64,000 nucleotides of DNA from Oceanihabitans iliipiscarium (GTDB lineage: Bacteria > Bacteroidota > Bacteroidia > Flavobacteriales > Flavobacteriaceae): positions 62,001 to 126,000 of the forward strand of contig NZ_JBHUOV010000015.1 in the NCBI RefSeq assembly GCF_042686125.1, read 5' to 3'. Both the position numbers and the translations under genes were made by a program. The notes beneath the pieces are model-generated. The model ran no database searches. It worked only from the letters and a program-made list of their open reading frames with translations, and was not told the DNA's origin. Shown piece by piece: positions 1-9,292 of the stretch (its first letter is position 1; each line of letters begins with the position of its first letter).

Positions 1-2335
1 CTAAGGTTTCACGATTAAAGCGTTTCCCTTGACAGGTTTCACACTCAACATAAACGTCTGGGAGGAAATTCATTTCAATCACACGTAAACCGCCTCCTTG
101 ACAGGTTTCGCAGCGACCACCTTTAACATTAAAACTAAAACGACCTGGTTTGTAGCCACGAATCATGGCTTCAGGTATTTTAGCGAATAGACTACGTATC
201 TCACTAAAGGTTCCAGTATATGTAGCAGGGTTACTTCTAGGTGTTCTTCCAATTGGTGATTGGTTGATGTCGATCACTTTATCGATATGTTCTAAACCTT
301 TTATGCTTTTATATGGCATTGGTTTTTTTACACCATTAAAATAATGAGCGTTAAGAATAGGATAGAGGGTTTCGTTAATTAAGGTCGATTTTCCACTTCC
401 AGATACTCCAGTGACACCAATCATTTTTCCTAAAGGTAATTTTATCGAAACATTCTTTAAGTTATTTCCAGTACAGCCTTTAAGTTCCATAAAGTTTCCG
501 TTGCCTTTTCGACGTGTTTTAGGAACCTCAATTTGCTTTGTACCATTCAAATAATCTGCTGTAAGGGTAAAATGCTTTAAAAGTTCTTCAGGCGTACCTT
601 GACTAATAATTTCTCCGCCATGCTTTCCTGCATGAGGACCAATATCTATAACATGATCTGCGCGTTCTATCATGTCTTTATCGTGTTCAACAACAATAAC
701 AGAGTTCCCTACATCGCGTAATGATACTAATGAATTAATCAATTTTTCGTTATCACGCTGGTGCAATCCAATGCTAGGTTCATCTAAAATATAAAGTACA
801 CCAACCAGTTGCGAACCAATTTGTGTGGCCAATCTAATACGTTGTGCTTCACCACCTGAAAGCGATTTTGAGCTTCGGTTTAAACTTAAATAATTAAGGC
901 CAACATCTAATAAAAACTGAAGTCTAGCTTTTATTTCTTTTATGATTTCTTCAGCAATTTTTAATTGTTTTTCTGAAATATGCTGATCTAATTTATCAAA
1001 CCATTCAGCTAAATCAACAATGTCTTTATTGGCAAGTTCAGCAATATTCTGATTATTTATTTTGAAATAAAGGGATTCTTGACGCAATCTTGCTCCATGA
1101 CAAGCGTCGCAATCAATTTTATCCATATATTCTTTTGCCCAACGCTTTAAGGATGTAGAATCTGCATTTTTATACTGATTTTCTATAAAGTTTGCGACAC
1201 CTTCAAAATCTATTTTATAATCTCTTTTAATACCAAGGGTTTGGCTATCGACAGTAAATTTTTCATTTCCACCATAAAGTATCATTTGTTTAGCCTCGTC
1301 AGGAATTGTTTTATACGCATCACTTAACTTAAAGTCGAAACGTTGTGCAATCAATTCAAACTGTTTGAAAATCCATGATTTTTTTTCAGGACCATGAGGC
1401 GCTAATGCACCATTTTTTATAGATAAACTATCGTCTGGAATAATTTTTTGTGCATTGACTTGGTACAATTTACCAATCCCATTACATTTCGGACAAGCCC
1501 CTTTAGGTGAATTGAATGAAAAGTTATTTGGTTCAGGGTTTGGATACGAAATACCAGAACTAGGGCACATTAAACTGCGACTAAAAAAGCGGGTTTCGTT
1601 AGTGTCTTGATCTAAAACCATAAGCACATCATTGCCATGATACATTGCTGTATTTATGGATTCGGTAAGACGTTTGTCATGGTCGACTGTGTCATCAATT
1701 TTCAATCGATCGATAACAATTTCAATATCATGATTCTTGTAGCGATCTAATTTCATGCCCTTTACAAGGTCTTTAATTTCACCGTCAGTTCTTACTTTTA
1801 CAAAGCCTTGCTTGGCAATTTGTTCAAATAATTCACGATAGTGTCCTTTACGCGAACGTACAACAGGAGCCAAAACGTTAATGCGTTTGCCATGAAAACT
1901 TTCAATAATTAGCGATTTGATTTGCTCATCACTATAACTTACCATTTGTTCACCAGTATTATAACTAAAAGCATCAGACGCTCTAGCAAATAATAAACGT
2001 AAGAAATCATAAATTTCAGTAATGGTTCCAACCGTAGAACGTGGCGATTTGCTTGTTGTTTTTTGTTCAATAGCAATAACAGGCGAAAGCCCATCTATTT
2101 TATCCACATCAGGACGTTCTAATCCGCCTAAAAATTGTCTCGCATAAGCCGAAAACGTTTCAATATAACGACGTTGTCCTTCAGCATAAATAGTATCAAA
2201 CGCTAATGACGATTTTCCACTGCCAGATAATCCAGTTATAACGACTAGTTTTTCTCTAGGAATAGTCACATCAATGTTCTTTAGATTATGAACACGAGCA
2301 CCTTGAACTTCAATATTTTCTTCGAATTTGGACAT
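1..2335 (-). CDS. uvrA: UvrA, excinuclease ABC subunit A (C-terminal part outside the window)
   Basis: This is the DNA damage-recognition ATPase of nucleotide excision repair, acting in the cytoplasm with UvrB and UvrC. I translated the minus strand from the ATG at 2335; about 778 codons are present of the roughly 940 usual, the 3' end lying beyond base 1. The first Walker A (GLSGSGKS) lies about 30 residues in, followed by the insertion domain, a zinc module (CPKCNGIGK), the ABC signature SLSGGEAQRIRLA, the DEPSIGLHQRD Walker B, then the second Walker A (GVSGSGKS) and the second zinc module with two CETCQG motifs. No frameshift was seen. A cognate chromosomal uvrB is not in the window; the uvrB at 21 kb is on the inserted element. 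Confidence 0.97.
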   Translation of the reverse strand, partial: MSKFEENIEVQGARVHNLKNIDVTIPREKLVVITGLSGSGKSSLAFDTIYAEGQRRYIETFSAYARQFLGGLERPDVDKIDGLSPVIAIEQKTTSKSPRSTVGTITEIYDFLRLLFARASDAFSYNTGEQMVSYSDEQIKSLIIESFHGKRINVLAPVVRSRKGHYRELFEQIAKQGFVKVRTDGEIKDLVKGMKLDRYKNHDIEIVIDRLKIDDTVDHDKRLTESINTAMYHGNDVLMVLDQDTNETRFFSRSLMCPSSGISYPNPEPNNFSFNSPKGACPKCNGIGKLYQVNAQKIIPDDSLSIKNGALAPHGPEKKSWIFKQFELIAQRFDFKLSDAYKTIPDEAKQMILYGGNEKFTVDSQTLGIKRDYKIDFEGVANFIENQYKNADSTSLKRWAKEYMDKIDCDACHGARLRQESLYFKINNQNIAELANKDIVDLAEWFDKLDQHISEKQLKIAEEIIKEIKARLQFLLDVGLNYLSLNRSSKSLSGGEAQRIRLATQIGSQLVGVLYILDEPSIGLHQRDNEKLINSLVSLRDVGNSVIVVEHDKDMIERADHVIDIGPHAGKHGGEIISQGTPEELLKHFTLTADYLNGTKQIEVPKTRRKGNGNFMELKGCTGNNLKNVSIKLPLGKMIGVTGVSGSGKSTLINETLYPILNAHYFNGVKKPMPYKSIKGLEHIDKVIDINQSPIGRTPRSNPATYTGTFSEIRSLFAKIPEAMIRGYKPGRFSFNVKGGRCETCQGGGLRVIEMNFLPDVYVECETCQGKRFNRETL

Positions 2336-2350
2336 AAAATGACAAAGTTG

Positions 2351-2358
2351 CAAAGTTA
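2351..2358 (-). promoter_or_regulatory. Putative -7 promoter element of uvrA
   Basis: On the minus strand this reads TAACTTTG, an exact match to the Bacteroidota -7 consensus TAnnTTTG, 16 bases upstream of the uvrA ATG. A clear -33 TTTG is not seen at the usual distance, so the call rests on the -7 box and its position. Confidence 0.45.
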
Positions 2359-2471
2359 CGATTTTTGCTTGTCAATACGAAAGATATTTAATTAGGATTT
2401 AATTATTATTTTAATAATTTTAGATCTATATTTTTTGGTAAAGAATGGAAATAAAATAAATACGTTTTTAT

Positions 2472-2996
2472 ATGCAATTATTAGGAATTGGTTCACGAAT
2501 TAACCATAATGAATTCGGTAAAGGTGTGGTTACTAATGTCACATCAAAACACTATTGGGTGACGTTTATTGAAAATGGTTTAGAAACGATAGACTTAGAT
2601 AGCGATTTTGAAGTTATTGAAGCTGCTGAAGATGATGTGGATACTGTAAGCTTTTATGAGGTTGAAAGTAGTTTAGTGTCGATCTTAAAAAAATGGAGTG
2701 ATGCGACTGAAATAGTACCTATTGCTGATAAATGGAAAGGCGGAAAACTTATTCTAGAACCAGGTGACACAAATTTGCAAAGTAAAGAAGTAAAGATTGA
2801 CGATTTTTTTCATAAGATAACTATGGTTAGAGACCGTTTACGTGTCATGGAACAGAAAGTAAATTCAAGCAATCTAGAGGAGCAAGAAAAAATAGATTTG
2901 CAGCAATACATTACCCGAATTTATGGAAGTTTAACCACATTTAATGTCTTATTTAAATTGAAGGATCAGCAGTTTGTTGGGCAACGATCTAAATAA
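2472..2996 (+). CDS. Conserved hypothetical protein with KOW/Tudor-like N-terminus
   Basis: A 174-residue cytoplasmic protein without signal peptide or membrane segment. The first about 50 residues have the pattern G-x-R-I-x-H-x-x-F-G-x-G-V-V followed by V-T-F-x-x-x-G, the small beta-barrel pattern seen at the C-terminus of UvrD/PcrA helicases and in other RNA polymerase- or nucleic-acid-binding barrels; the remainder is charged and probably helical. It is divergent from uvrA with 136 bases between the starts and converges on the gene ending at 2997, with no gap. The barrel assignment is from the pattern only, and no function is known to me. Confidence 0.75.
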   Translation: MQLLGIGSRINHNEFGKGVVTNVTSKHYWVTFIENGLETIDLDSDFEVIEAAEDDVDTVSFYEVESSLVSILKKWSDATEIVPIADKWKGGKLILEPGDTNLQSKEVKIDDFFHKITMVRDRLRVMEQKVNSSNLEEQEKIDLQQYITRIYGSLTTFNVLFKLKDQQFVGQRSK

Positions 2997-3704
2997 TTAG
3001 TGCGTTGTTTTTATATCATCAATTTCTAAGCCTAAGAATAAAAGTTTATGAAAGTTAGGTAGTTGCGCACCAGTTTCGGTCGTGGTCCAATCTGTCCATG
3101 AGGCTTCTAAGCCATCAATAGGCAGAATAGACGTCCACATTTTAAAATGAGTCGGTTTGCCTTTTTCATTAAAAAACCACAAATAAGAATCTCCAGGCGT
3201 AGAGCCTCCAGAAGTATAAGTAATTAATAGTGCATCTTTGCTATCTTCTGTTTTGACTACACGTCGTTCAGTACCTTGATCAAAGACTTTATAAGGTGCT
3301 ACGAGCCAAAAGGTATCATTGTTAAAATAGTCTATTGCTTTTTGGATGTGTTCAGGACTTTCAATTTTTTGCTCATTTTGATAAACGTCGTTGTTTGCAC
3401 TGTTGTTTAAATCTAAATAGACTTTATAGTCTTTCCAGTAAACTTCACAGGTGTTTTCTGATTTATGCCATTTATAATGATGACGCTTTTTAAACGTAAA
3501 CTCGATATAATCGGTGGCATTATAAGCCTCATAATCTAATGCGTTTAACATTTTTGTTGCTAACAAATCAGCTTGTTCACTATGAGTTCCTGTTGGTAAA
3601 TCTTCATTGTATTTAAAGTATAAAAATCCAAAAAAGAGTAGGCTAGGCAAGGTGAGGAAGATGATAATTCCAGCAATTATTTTTAAAAGTCGTTTTAATT
3701 TCAT
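2997..3704 (-). CDS. Hypothetical protein with N-terminal membrane anchor
   Basis: A 235-residue protein with a basic N-terminus followed by one hydrophobic segment (residues about 8-30) and a soluble, beta-rich remainder, so probably anchored in the inner membrane with the body in the periplasm. Its overall look (LxxKMxNALxYxAYxxTxYIEFTF at the start of the body) recalls the LolA/outer-membrane-lipoprotein-carrier fold, but I see no decisive motif. It is the last gene of a four-gene minus-strand run: its ATG overlaps the stop of the ATP-grasp gene by four bases, implying translational coupling. Confidence 0.7.
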   Translation of the reverse strand: MKLKRLLKIIAGIIIFLTLPSLLFFGFLYFKYNEDLPTGTHSEQADLLATKMLNALDYEAYNATDYIEFTFKKRHHYKWHKSENTCEVYWKDYKVYLDLNNSANNDVYQNEQKIESPEHIQKAIDYFNNDTFWLVAPYKVFDQGTERRVVKTEDSKDALLITYTSGGSTPGDSYLWFFNEKGKPTHFKMWTSILPIDGLEASWTDWTTTETGAQLPNFHKLLFLGLEIDDIKTTH

Positions 3705-4600
3705 TTTAGTTTTTTATAAATTGATTTAGCCAGTACAGTAGCTGCTTCTGGATAATTTCTAAACCACAATTCAGGTTCTATAAGTTCTAATTCGGCGAGT
3801 GCAATTTTTTTGTTATTATCTTCAAAAATATCAACTCTAGCATAGATTGGTAATTCTGAGCAAGCTTTTACACAGTTTTCTGCAAAGGTAATTTCATCTG
3901 GAGTAGGTGTATAATTATGAACGCTTCCACCAAAATCATCTTGTACTCTAAAATCGCCTGATTTTGCTATTTTAAGAATGGCATGTGTGAATGTGCCATT
4001 AAATACCATCATAGATATTTCACCTTTGCTTACAATATTGTATTGAAAAGGTTGTAACATCATAGATTCATTAGAAATTAAATCTTTAAAGAGCGCTTCA
4101 TGTGATGCTATGTTTTCAGAATTCAATTTATAAGTATGTCTAGCTCCACCAGAAATGCAGGGTTTTAATACAGTTTCATTCCACTTTAACTTTTTATGCA
4201 ATTCTTTTAGGGTTTCAGTGGTTCCTTGTTCGATAAAATAAGTATCTGCGACATGAACACCCTTTCGGTGTAAATCAAATAGGTAATGTTTGTCTATATT
4301 CCAGCGAATAATCGTTTCAGAATTTAATAAAATGGTTTTTTTAGCTACATTTTCTAACCATTGAGAAAATTCACTGAAGCGATGAAAATAATCCCAAGTC
4401 GCTCTAAACAGTACACATTGTGTTGATGTCCACTCAAAATGTGAGTCATCCCAAGCGACACGCTTAACTGTTAATCCGAGTGATTCAAGAGCTTTTTGAA
4501 CCAATTCATCTTCATATAAAACATTTTGCACGTAAGTATCAATATGTTTTGGACTTATATAATCTTTTTGAGTGAGTATAATTACATCAAATAGTTTCAT
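3701..4600 (-). CDS. ATP-grasp domain ligase of unknown substrate
   Basis: A 299-residue cytoplasmic protein resembling the small ATP-grasp ligases related to glutathione synthetase/RimK and DcsG. Supporting features are the FRATWDY motif in the N-terminal pre-ATP-grasp half, the lysine in VLKPCISGGARHTY (nucleotide-binding strand and glycine-rich loop), MLQPF at the hinge, and the Mg-binding-type end YARVDIF...LAELELIEPELWF. Enzymes of this group join a carboxylate to an amine with ATP; the substrate is not known. It starts nine bases after the ggt stop and overlaps the next gene by four bases, so it is co-transcribed with gamma-glutamyltransferase; a shared peptide substrate is possible but is only inference. 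Confidence 0.85.
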   Translation of the reverse strand: MKLFDVIILTQKDYISPKHIDTYVQNVLYEDELVQKALESLGLTVKRVAWDDSHFEWTSTQCVLFRATWDYFHRFSEFSQWLENVAKKTILLNSETIIRWNIDKHYLFDLHRKGVHVADTYFIEQGTTETLKELHKKLKWNETVLKPCISGGARHTYKLNSENIASHEALFKDLISNESMMLQPFQYNIVSKGEISMMVFNGTFTHAILKIAKSGDFRVQDDFGGSVHNYTPTPDEITFAENCVKACSELPIYARVDIFEDNNKKIALAELELIEPELWFRNYPEAATVLAKSIYKKLK

Positions 4601-4609
4601 AATAACACA

Positions 4610-6286
4610 TTAAAATCCTGCGGCTGCATCATCGCCACGTTTATCAGCACCACCTTCAAGTTTTCCATTGTCTAAAACAAGGATAGCATCTACTTTACCA
4701 ATAACAGGAGTGCGCTCTTCATTTATAATATAGCCTTTATGTTCAAGCTGTTGTTTTAAATTTTCAGAAAATGAATGCGGTTCCATTCTAATTTCATCAG
4801 GTAACCATTGATGATGAAAGCGAGGCGCATCCACAGCGTCTTGCATGCCCATTTTATATTCATGTACATTAATGATGGTCTGGGCTACAGAAGTAATAAT
4901 GGTAGAACCTCCAGGTGTGCCAACTACCATAAAAAGTTTGCCGTTTTTTTCAACAATTGTAGGAGTCATTGAGCTTAGCATTCGTTTTTCAGGTAGAATG
5001 CTATTCGCTTCAGCACCAATTAATCCATAGACATTTGGAACACCAGGTTTACTAGAAAAATCATCCATTTCATTATTTAAAAAGAAGCCTAATTCTTCAC
5101 AATACAATTTAGAGCCAAAACCACTATTAAGAGTTGTGGTTACAGCAACCGCATTCCCAAAAGGGTCAACTATAGAATAATGCGTCGTTTCATCACTTTC
5201 AATAAGGTCTATTACACCATGCTTTAGGTTTTTGGAATCTGTCGCTTTTTCAAAAGAAAAGCTAGACATTCTATCATTTAAATAAGACGTACTAATTAGT
5301 TTTTCTTGCGGAATGTTTACAAAGTCTGGATCACCTAAATAGAAACTTCTATCGGCATAAGCACGACGTTCGGCTTCAGCAATAAGCTGAATAGCTTTAA
5401 CTGAATTATGTTCAAATTGATTTAAGTTATAAGGTTCTAACATGGTTAGTATTTGAGCTAATACGATGCCTCCACTAGAAGGAGGAGACATGGAAATGAT
5501 TTTTAAATCGTCATAATTAAAGGTAATTGGTGTTCGCCATTTAGGTTGGTATTTGGCTAAGTCTTCTTCAGTAAGAATACCACCATTATCCTGAATACAC
5601 TTAGCTAGTATTTTAGCACTTTTTCCTTTATAGAACTCGTCAGGACCATGTTTCATGATTCGAGTTAAGGTTTTTGCAAGATTTTGATATTTTATGGTAT
5701 CATTTTTTTTCCAGTCCTTAGAAAATAAGATTGATGTTTTATTAGCTAATTTAAAATCCTCTTGTTTTTCTGCAATGCGAATTTCCTGTTTTTCAGTCAC
5801 AACAACACCTCGTTTAGCTAATGCGATTACAGGTTTCATAATGGTTTCAATAGAAAGTTTTCCAAAACGTTTATGCGCTTCAAAAGTACCAGCAACAGTT
5901 CCTGGAACACCAACAGCCATAGCACCACGCGTACTTAAATTTGGAATAACCTGTCCAAGAGAGTCTAGAAACATGTTTTTGGATGCAGCTAATGGTGCTT
6001 TTTCGCGATAATCTAATGCGCCAATCTCTCCTGTATTTAAGCGATATACCATAAATCCGCCACCACCAAGATTTCCCGCATAAGGATAAGCAACAGCTAA
6101 AGCTAGATCTGTAGCAAGCATGGCGTCAAAAGCATTGCCACCTTGCTTCATGATGTCGCTTCCAATTTTTGAAGCTTCGGCACGTGCAGACACCACCATT
6201 GCTTTTTCTGTGACTAAACCAATATTCTTCTGTTTGCAAGAAAAACAAAGAGTCAAGAGAAGTATGAACAAAACTATCTTTCTCAT
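4610..6286 (-). CDS. ggt: Gamma-glutamyltransferase (glutathione hydrolase), lipoprotein
   Basis: An N-terminal nucleophile enzyme that autocleaves and removes or transfers the gamma-glutamyl group of glutathione and related peptides. The 558 residues start with a type II signal peptide (lipobox LTLCFSC), so the enzyme is probably a periplasmic lipoprotein. The autoprocessing site and catalytic threonine lie in ETTHYSIVD (Thr at about residue 367), followed by PFGNAVAVTTTLNSGFGS; the oxyanion and substrate-binding pattern SSMTPTIV...GTPGGSTI is present near the C-terminus. The ATG overlaps the stop of the ACP phosphodiesterase gene by four bases. Length is normal for the family. Confidence 0.95.
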   Translation of the reverse strand: MRKIVLFILLLTLCFSCKQKNIGLVTEKAMVVSARAEASKIGSDIMKQGGNAFDAMLATDLALAVAYPYAGNLGGGGFMVYRLNTGEIGALDYREKAPLAASKNMFLDSLGQVIPNLSTRGAMAVGVPGTVAGTFEAHKRFGKLSIETIMKPVIALAKRGVVVTEKQEIRIAEKQEDFKLANKTSILFSKDWKKNDTIKYQNLAKTLTRIMKHGPDEFYKGKSAKILAKCIQDNGGILTEEDLAKYQPKWRTPITFNYDDLKIISMSPPSSGGIVLAQILTMLEPYNLNQFEHNSVKAIQLIAEAERRAYADRSFYLGDPDFVNIPQEKLISTSYLNDRMSSFSFEKATDSKNLKHGVIDLIESDETTHYSIVDPFGNAVAVTTTLNSGFGSKLYCEELGFFLNNEMDDFSSKPGVPNVYGLIGAEANSILPEKRMLSSMTPTIVEKNGKLFMVVGTPGGSTIITSVAQTIINVHEYKMGMQDAVDAPRFHHQWLPDEIRMEPHSFSENLKQQLEHKGYIINEERTPVIGKVDAILVLDNGKLEGGADKRGDDAAAGF

Positions 6287-6873
6287 GTGGTTAATTCAAT
6301 TAATTTTTGATTAGAAAAAGTGATAAGCTCGTCAAAAAAACGCGTAAACTCATCTTCAAATTCATTATAAAACGCTTCTAATTCATTAACAGCAAGATTC
6401 ATTTTAGAGCGATTTTTTGTACGTCTATTCATACCTTCAAGAACTTTAGTAATCCCTTCAATAGTCGCATAGCTTAGCAACCAATTATCAGCGATCATAT
6501 AAGGCATCATCTTTTGAATTCGAGTTGGTAAAATTTCAAAGTGATCTTGTAGCGAATCATAAAAATTATCGACATACACATCCAATGGTACATGAGAATA
6601 GTTATTCCAATTTTTCGCTAAAAAGTGATCGTATAAAATATCGACAATCACACCAGAGTAGTGGCTATAGTTTTCATGTAAGCGTTTAGTACTTTCTCTT
6701 ACCGTTTTATGAGCATCTGTAAAGGTGTCAATTTGACGATGCAATAATATTCCTGTTTGGATGTCTTTAGGAAACATAGTATATTTTTTTCCACGAATGC
6801 CATCAGCAATAAAGTTACCAATAGTCACTAAATCATTATTTCCTGATAGATAAATGTGGGCGAGAAAATTCAT
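6283..6873 (-). CDS. Acyl carrier protein phosphodiesterase family protein
   Basis: A 196-residue protein of the AcpH/DUF479 family. It begins MNFLAHIYLSG and continues with GNFIADGIRG, the conserved His and Asp residues of this HD-like metal fold; RQIDTFTDAH and the later YDHFLAKNW are also typical. The E. coli member hydrolyses the 4'-phosphopantetheine from ACP; the activity of Bacteroidota members is assumed by homology. It is the first gene of the four-gene minus-strand run (acpH-like, ggt, ATP-grasp, anchored protein), and its start faces the divergent glmM gene 75 bases away. Confidence 0.88.
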   Translation of the reverse strand: MNFLAHIYLSGNNDLVTIGNFIADGIRGKKYTMFPKDIQTGILLHRQIDTFTDAHKTVRESTKRLHENYSHYSGVIVDILYDHFLAKNWNNYSHVPLDVYVDNFYDSLQDHFEILPTRIQKMMPYMIADNWLLSYATIEGITKVLEGMNRRTKNRSKMNLAVNELEAFYNEFEDEFTRFFDELITFSNQKLIELTT

Positions 6874-6920
6874 AGTGTGAATTTACAAATTCATAATATA
6901 AGAATACCATTTAGAACTAT

Positions 6921-6928
6921 TATATTTG
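6921..6928 (+). promoter_or_regulatory. Putative -7 promoter element of glmM
   Basis: TATATTTG matches TAnnTTTG exactly, 20 bases upstream of the glmM ATG. No clear -33 box was seen. Confidence 0.45.
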
Positions 6929-6948
6929 CTAAAACTTATTAAATATAT

Positions 6949-8337
6949 ATGACACTAATAAAATCTATTTCAGGAATTAGAGGAACTATTGGAGGAACCG
7001 TAGGCGACAATCTTACACCAATTGATGCCGTTAAGTTTGCATCAGCTTATGGCACTTGGTTAAAGCAGCAGCGGAATAAAGAAAACTACAGAGTTGTTGT
7101 TGGACGTGATGCTAGGATTTCTGGAGAGATGATTCAAAATTTAGTAATGAATACCTTAGTCGGATTAGGAATTCATGTTATAGATTTGGGTTTGTCAACA
7201 ACACCAACAGTTGAAGTCGCAGTGCCAATGGAAAATGCAGATGGAGGAATAATTTTAACCGCCAGTCATAATCCGAAACAGTGGAATGCGTTGAAGTTAT
7301 TAAATGAAAAAGGCGAGTTTTTGAATGGTGTAGAAGGAGAGAAGATTTTAAATATTGCTGAAACTGATTCCATGACTTTTGCTGAAGTAGATGCTTTAGG
7401 AAAGATTACTAAAAATCAAGCGTATATTGATTTGCATATTGATGAAGTGTTGGACTTGCCTTTGGTTAATAAAAAGGCCATAGAAGCTGCTAACTTTAAG
7501 GTTGTTGTAGATGGCGTGAATTCAACTGGAGGAATTGCTATTCCTTTATTATTAGAGCGCTTAGGTGTGCATCCAGTAAAATTATATTGTGAGCCAAATG
7601 GTCATTTTCCGCATAATCCTGAACCATTAAAAGAGCATTTGACAGATCTATCAGAAATGGTAGTTAAAGAGCGTGCAGATTTGGGTATTGTAGTTGATCC
7701 TGATGTTGATCGATTGGCTTTTATGGATGAAAATGGAGACATGTTTGGGGAAGAATATACATTAGTGGCCTGTGCCGACTATGTGTTAAGTAGAACACCA
7801 GGAAATACAGTAAGTAATATGAGTTCATCACGTGCCTTACGTGACGTTACAGAAAAGCATGGAGGGCATTACCAGGCCAGTGCTGTAGGTGAAGTAAATG
7901 TAGTTGAGTTAATGAAAACAACTCACGCTGTTATTGGAGGTGAAGGTAATGGCGGCATTATTTACCCTGAGTTGCATTACGGAAGAGATTCTTTAGTAGG
8001 AGTGGCTTTGTTCTTAAGTCTTTTAGCAGAGAAAAAAATGAAAGTGAGTGAATTACGAAAGACTTATACGAGTTATTTTATGAGCAAAAAGAAAATTCAA
8101 CTTACGCCTCAAATAAATGTTGATGAAATATTGAAAACTATTGAATCAAGATATGCTAATGAAAATTTAACGACTATTGATGGCGTTAAAATAGATTTCC
8201 CAGAAAATTGGGTGCACCTAAGAAAAAGTAATACAGAACCAATCATTAGAATTTATACGGAAGCTAAATCACAAGTAGCCGCAGACACCTTAGCAGATAA
8301 GTTTATTGACGAATTAAAAGCAATCGCTGGAATTTAA
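6949..8337 (+). CDS. glmM: Phosphoglucosamine mutase / phosphohexomutase
   Basis: A 462-residue alpha-D-phosphohexomutase that interconverts hexose 6- and 1-phosphates; in Bacteroidota this subfamily is annotated as GlmM, making glucosamine-1-phosphate for UDP-GlcNAc and hence peptidoglycan and lipid A. The phosphoserine loop TASHNP places the catalytic Ser at about residue 106. The Mg-binding loop DPDVDR lies at about 250-255 and the sugar-binding GEGNGG near 332. The C-terminal phosphate-binding RKSNTEPIIRIY is intact. A phosphomannomutase role cannot be excluded by sequence. It is a monocistronic-looking gene convergent with the acyltransferase, with two bases between. Confidence 0.93.
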   Translation: MTLIKSISGIRGTIGGTVGDNLTPIDAVKFASAYGTWLKQQRNKENYRVVVGRDARISGEMIQNLVMNTLVGLGIHVIDLGLSTTPTVEVAVPMENADGGIILTASHNPKQWNALKLLNEKGEFLNGVEGEKILNIAETDSMTFAEVDALGKITKNQAYIDLHIDEVLDLPLVNKKAIEAANFKVVVDGVNSTGGIAIPLLLERLGVHPVKLYCEPNGHFPHNPEPLKEHLTDLSEMVVKERADLGIVVDPDVDRLAFMDENGDMFGEEYTLVACADYVLSRTPGNTVSNMSSSRALRDVTEKHGGHYQASAVGEVNVVELMKTTHAVIGGEGNGGIIYPELHYGRDSLVGVALFLSLLAEKKMKVSELRKTYTSYFMSKKKIQLTPQINVDEILKTIESRYANENLTTIDGVKIDFPENWVHLRKSNTEPIIRIYTEAKSQVAADTLADKFIDELKAIAGI

Positions 8338-8339
8338 TA

Positions 8340-9230
8340 CTATTGAAATTTCGCAGGAACTTTATCTTTATGTTTCCAGCGTTTGTGAGTCCATAAGTAA
8401 TATTCTGGAGCTTCATAAATTTGTTGTTCAACAAGTTTTAAAAATTGATCTGTAATGTCGTAATTTTTAAAATCTTTAGGGTTAACAGCAAGTGTTTTAA
8501 AAGTCGTTTCGTAATAACCCCGTTTCACCTTTTTAACAGCAAAGAATACTACAGACATGTCTAATTTTTTAGCTAGCATTTCTGCTCCAGTATGAACAGG
8601 GACTTTAATGCCCATAAATTCTTTCCAATGAAAAGCTTTATTAGCCTTAGGTGATTGGTCTGAAATAAACCCATTAATGGTTAATTCGCCTCTCTTTTTG
8701 GTTTCAGTTAATGTTGGAATAGTCTCTTTGGTCGTGATTAAGTCTGTATTGTATTTAGCTCTAATACGCTTAATTAAACGATCAAAATATTTATTTTCTA
8801 AGCGTTTATAAACACCATAACCTTTATGGTTTACAAATCGCTGAGCGATAAAAATCCACTCAAAATTAGCATAGTGTGCACACATTAAAACAATGCTTCT
8901 ATTGGCTTTTTCTAGTTTGTGAATTTCTTCAATATGTTTGAATTGAAAGCGTTTCGTGATTTCGGCTTCAGAAATGGTTAATGATTTAATTGATTCTAAA
9001 ATCATATCACATAAATGGTGAAAAAACTTTTTAGCGATAGCATTAATTTCTTTTTCAGACTTTTCAGGAAAGACAAGTCTTAAGTTATGCCGAACTGTTT
9101 TTCTTCGATACCCAATGATGTAGTACACAAAACCAAAAAGTACATCAGAAAGCATGTATAATAATCTAAATGGAAGTATAGAAATTATATATAAAAATGG
9201 ATAAATTAAGATGTAAACAAGAAATTGCAT
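8340..9230 (-). CDS. Lysophospholipid / lipid A acyltransferase (LpxL/HtrB family)
   Basis: A 296-residue inner-membrane acyltransferase. An N-terminal hydrophobic segment (residues about 1-40) anchors it. The HX4E catalytic motif is AHYANFE at about residues 118-124, followed by the GVYKRLENKYFDRLIKR and GFISDQSPK motifs typical of the LpxL/LpxM family, and WTHKRWK near the C-terminus. Members add a secondary acyl chain to the lipid A precursor; in Bacteroidota a lysophospholipid or ornithine-lipid acceptor is also possible. It is divergent from the rhomboid gene with paired promoters between. Confidence 0.9.
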   Translation of the reverse strand: MQFLVYILIYPFLYIISILPFRLLYMLSDVLFGFVYYIIGYRRKTVRHNLRLVFPEKSEKEINAIAKKFFHHLCDMILESIKSLTISEAEITKRFQFKHIEEIHKLEKANRSIVLMCAHYANFEWIFIAQRFVNHKGYGVYKRLENKYFDRLIKRIRAKYNTDLITTKETIPTLTETKKRGELTINGFISDQSPKANKAFHWKEFMGIKVPVHTGAEMLAKKLDMSVVFFAVKKVKRGYYETTFKTLAVNPKDFKNYDITDQFLKLVEQQIYEAPEYYLWTHKRWKHKDKVPAKFQ

Positions 9231-9254
9231 GAAATAATTTTAGATTTGCAAGAA

Positions 9255-9262
9255 CAAATATA
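9255..9262 (-). promoter_or_regulatory. Putative -7 element of the acyltransferase gene
   Basis: The minus strand reads TATATTTG, 25 bases upstream of the acyltransferase ATG. It is back to back with the plus-strand -7 element four bases away, so two divergent promoters share this 60-base gap. Confidence 0.45.
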
Positions 9263-9265
9263 TAT

Positions 9266-9273
9266 TATATTTG
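9266..9273 (+). promoter_or_regulatory. Putative promoter (-7) of the rhomboid protease gene
   Basis: TATATTTG lies 20 bases upstream of the ATG, and a TTTG (9245-9248) precedes it with 17 bases between, close to the usual Bacteroidota -33/-7 spacing. Confidence 0.5.
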
Positions 9274-9292
9274 ATTTAAACGTTTCAAATTT

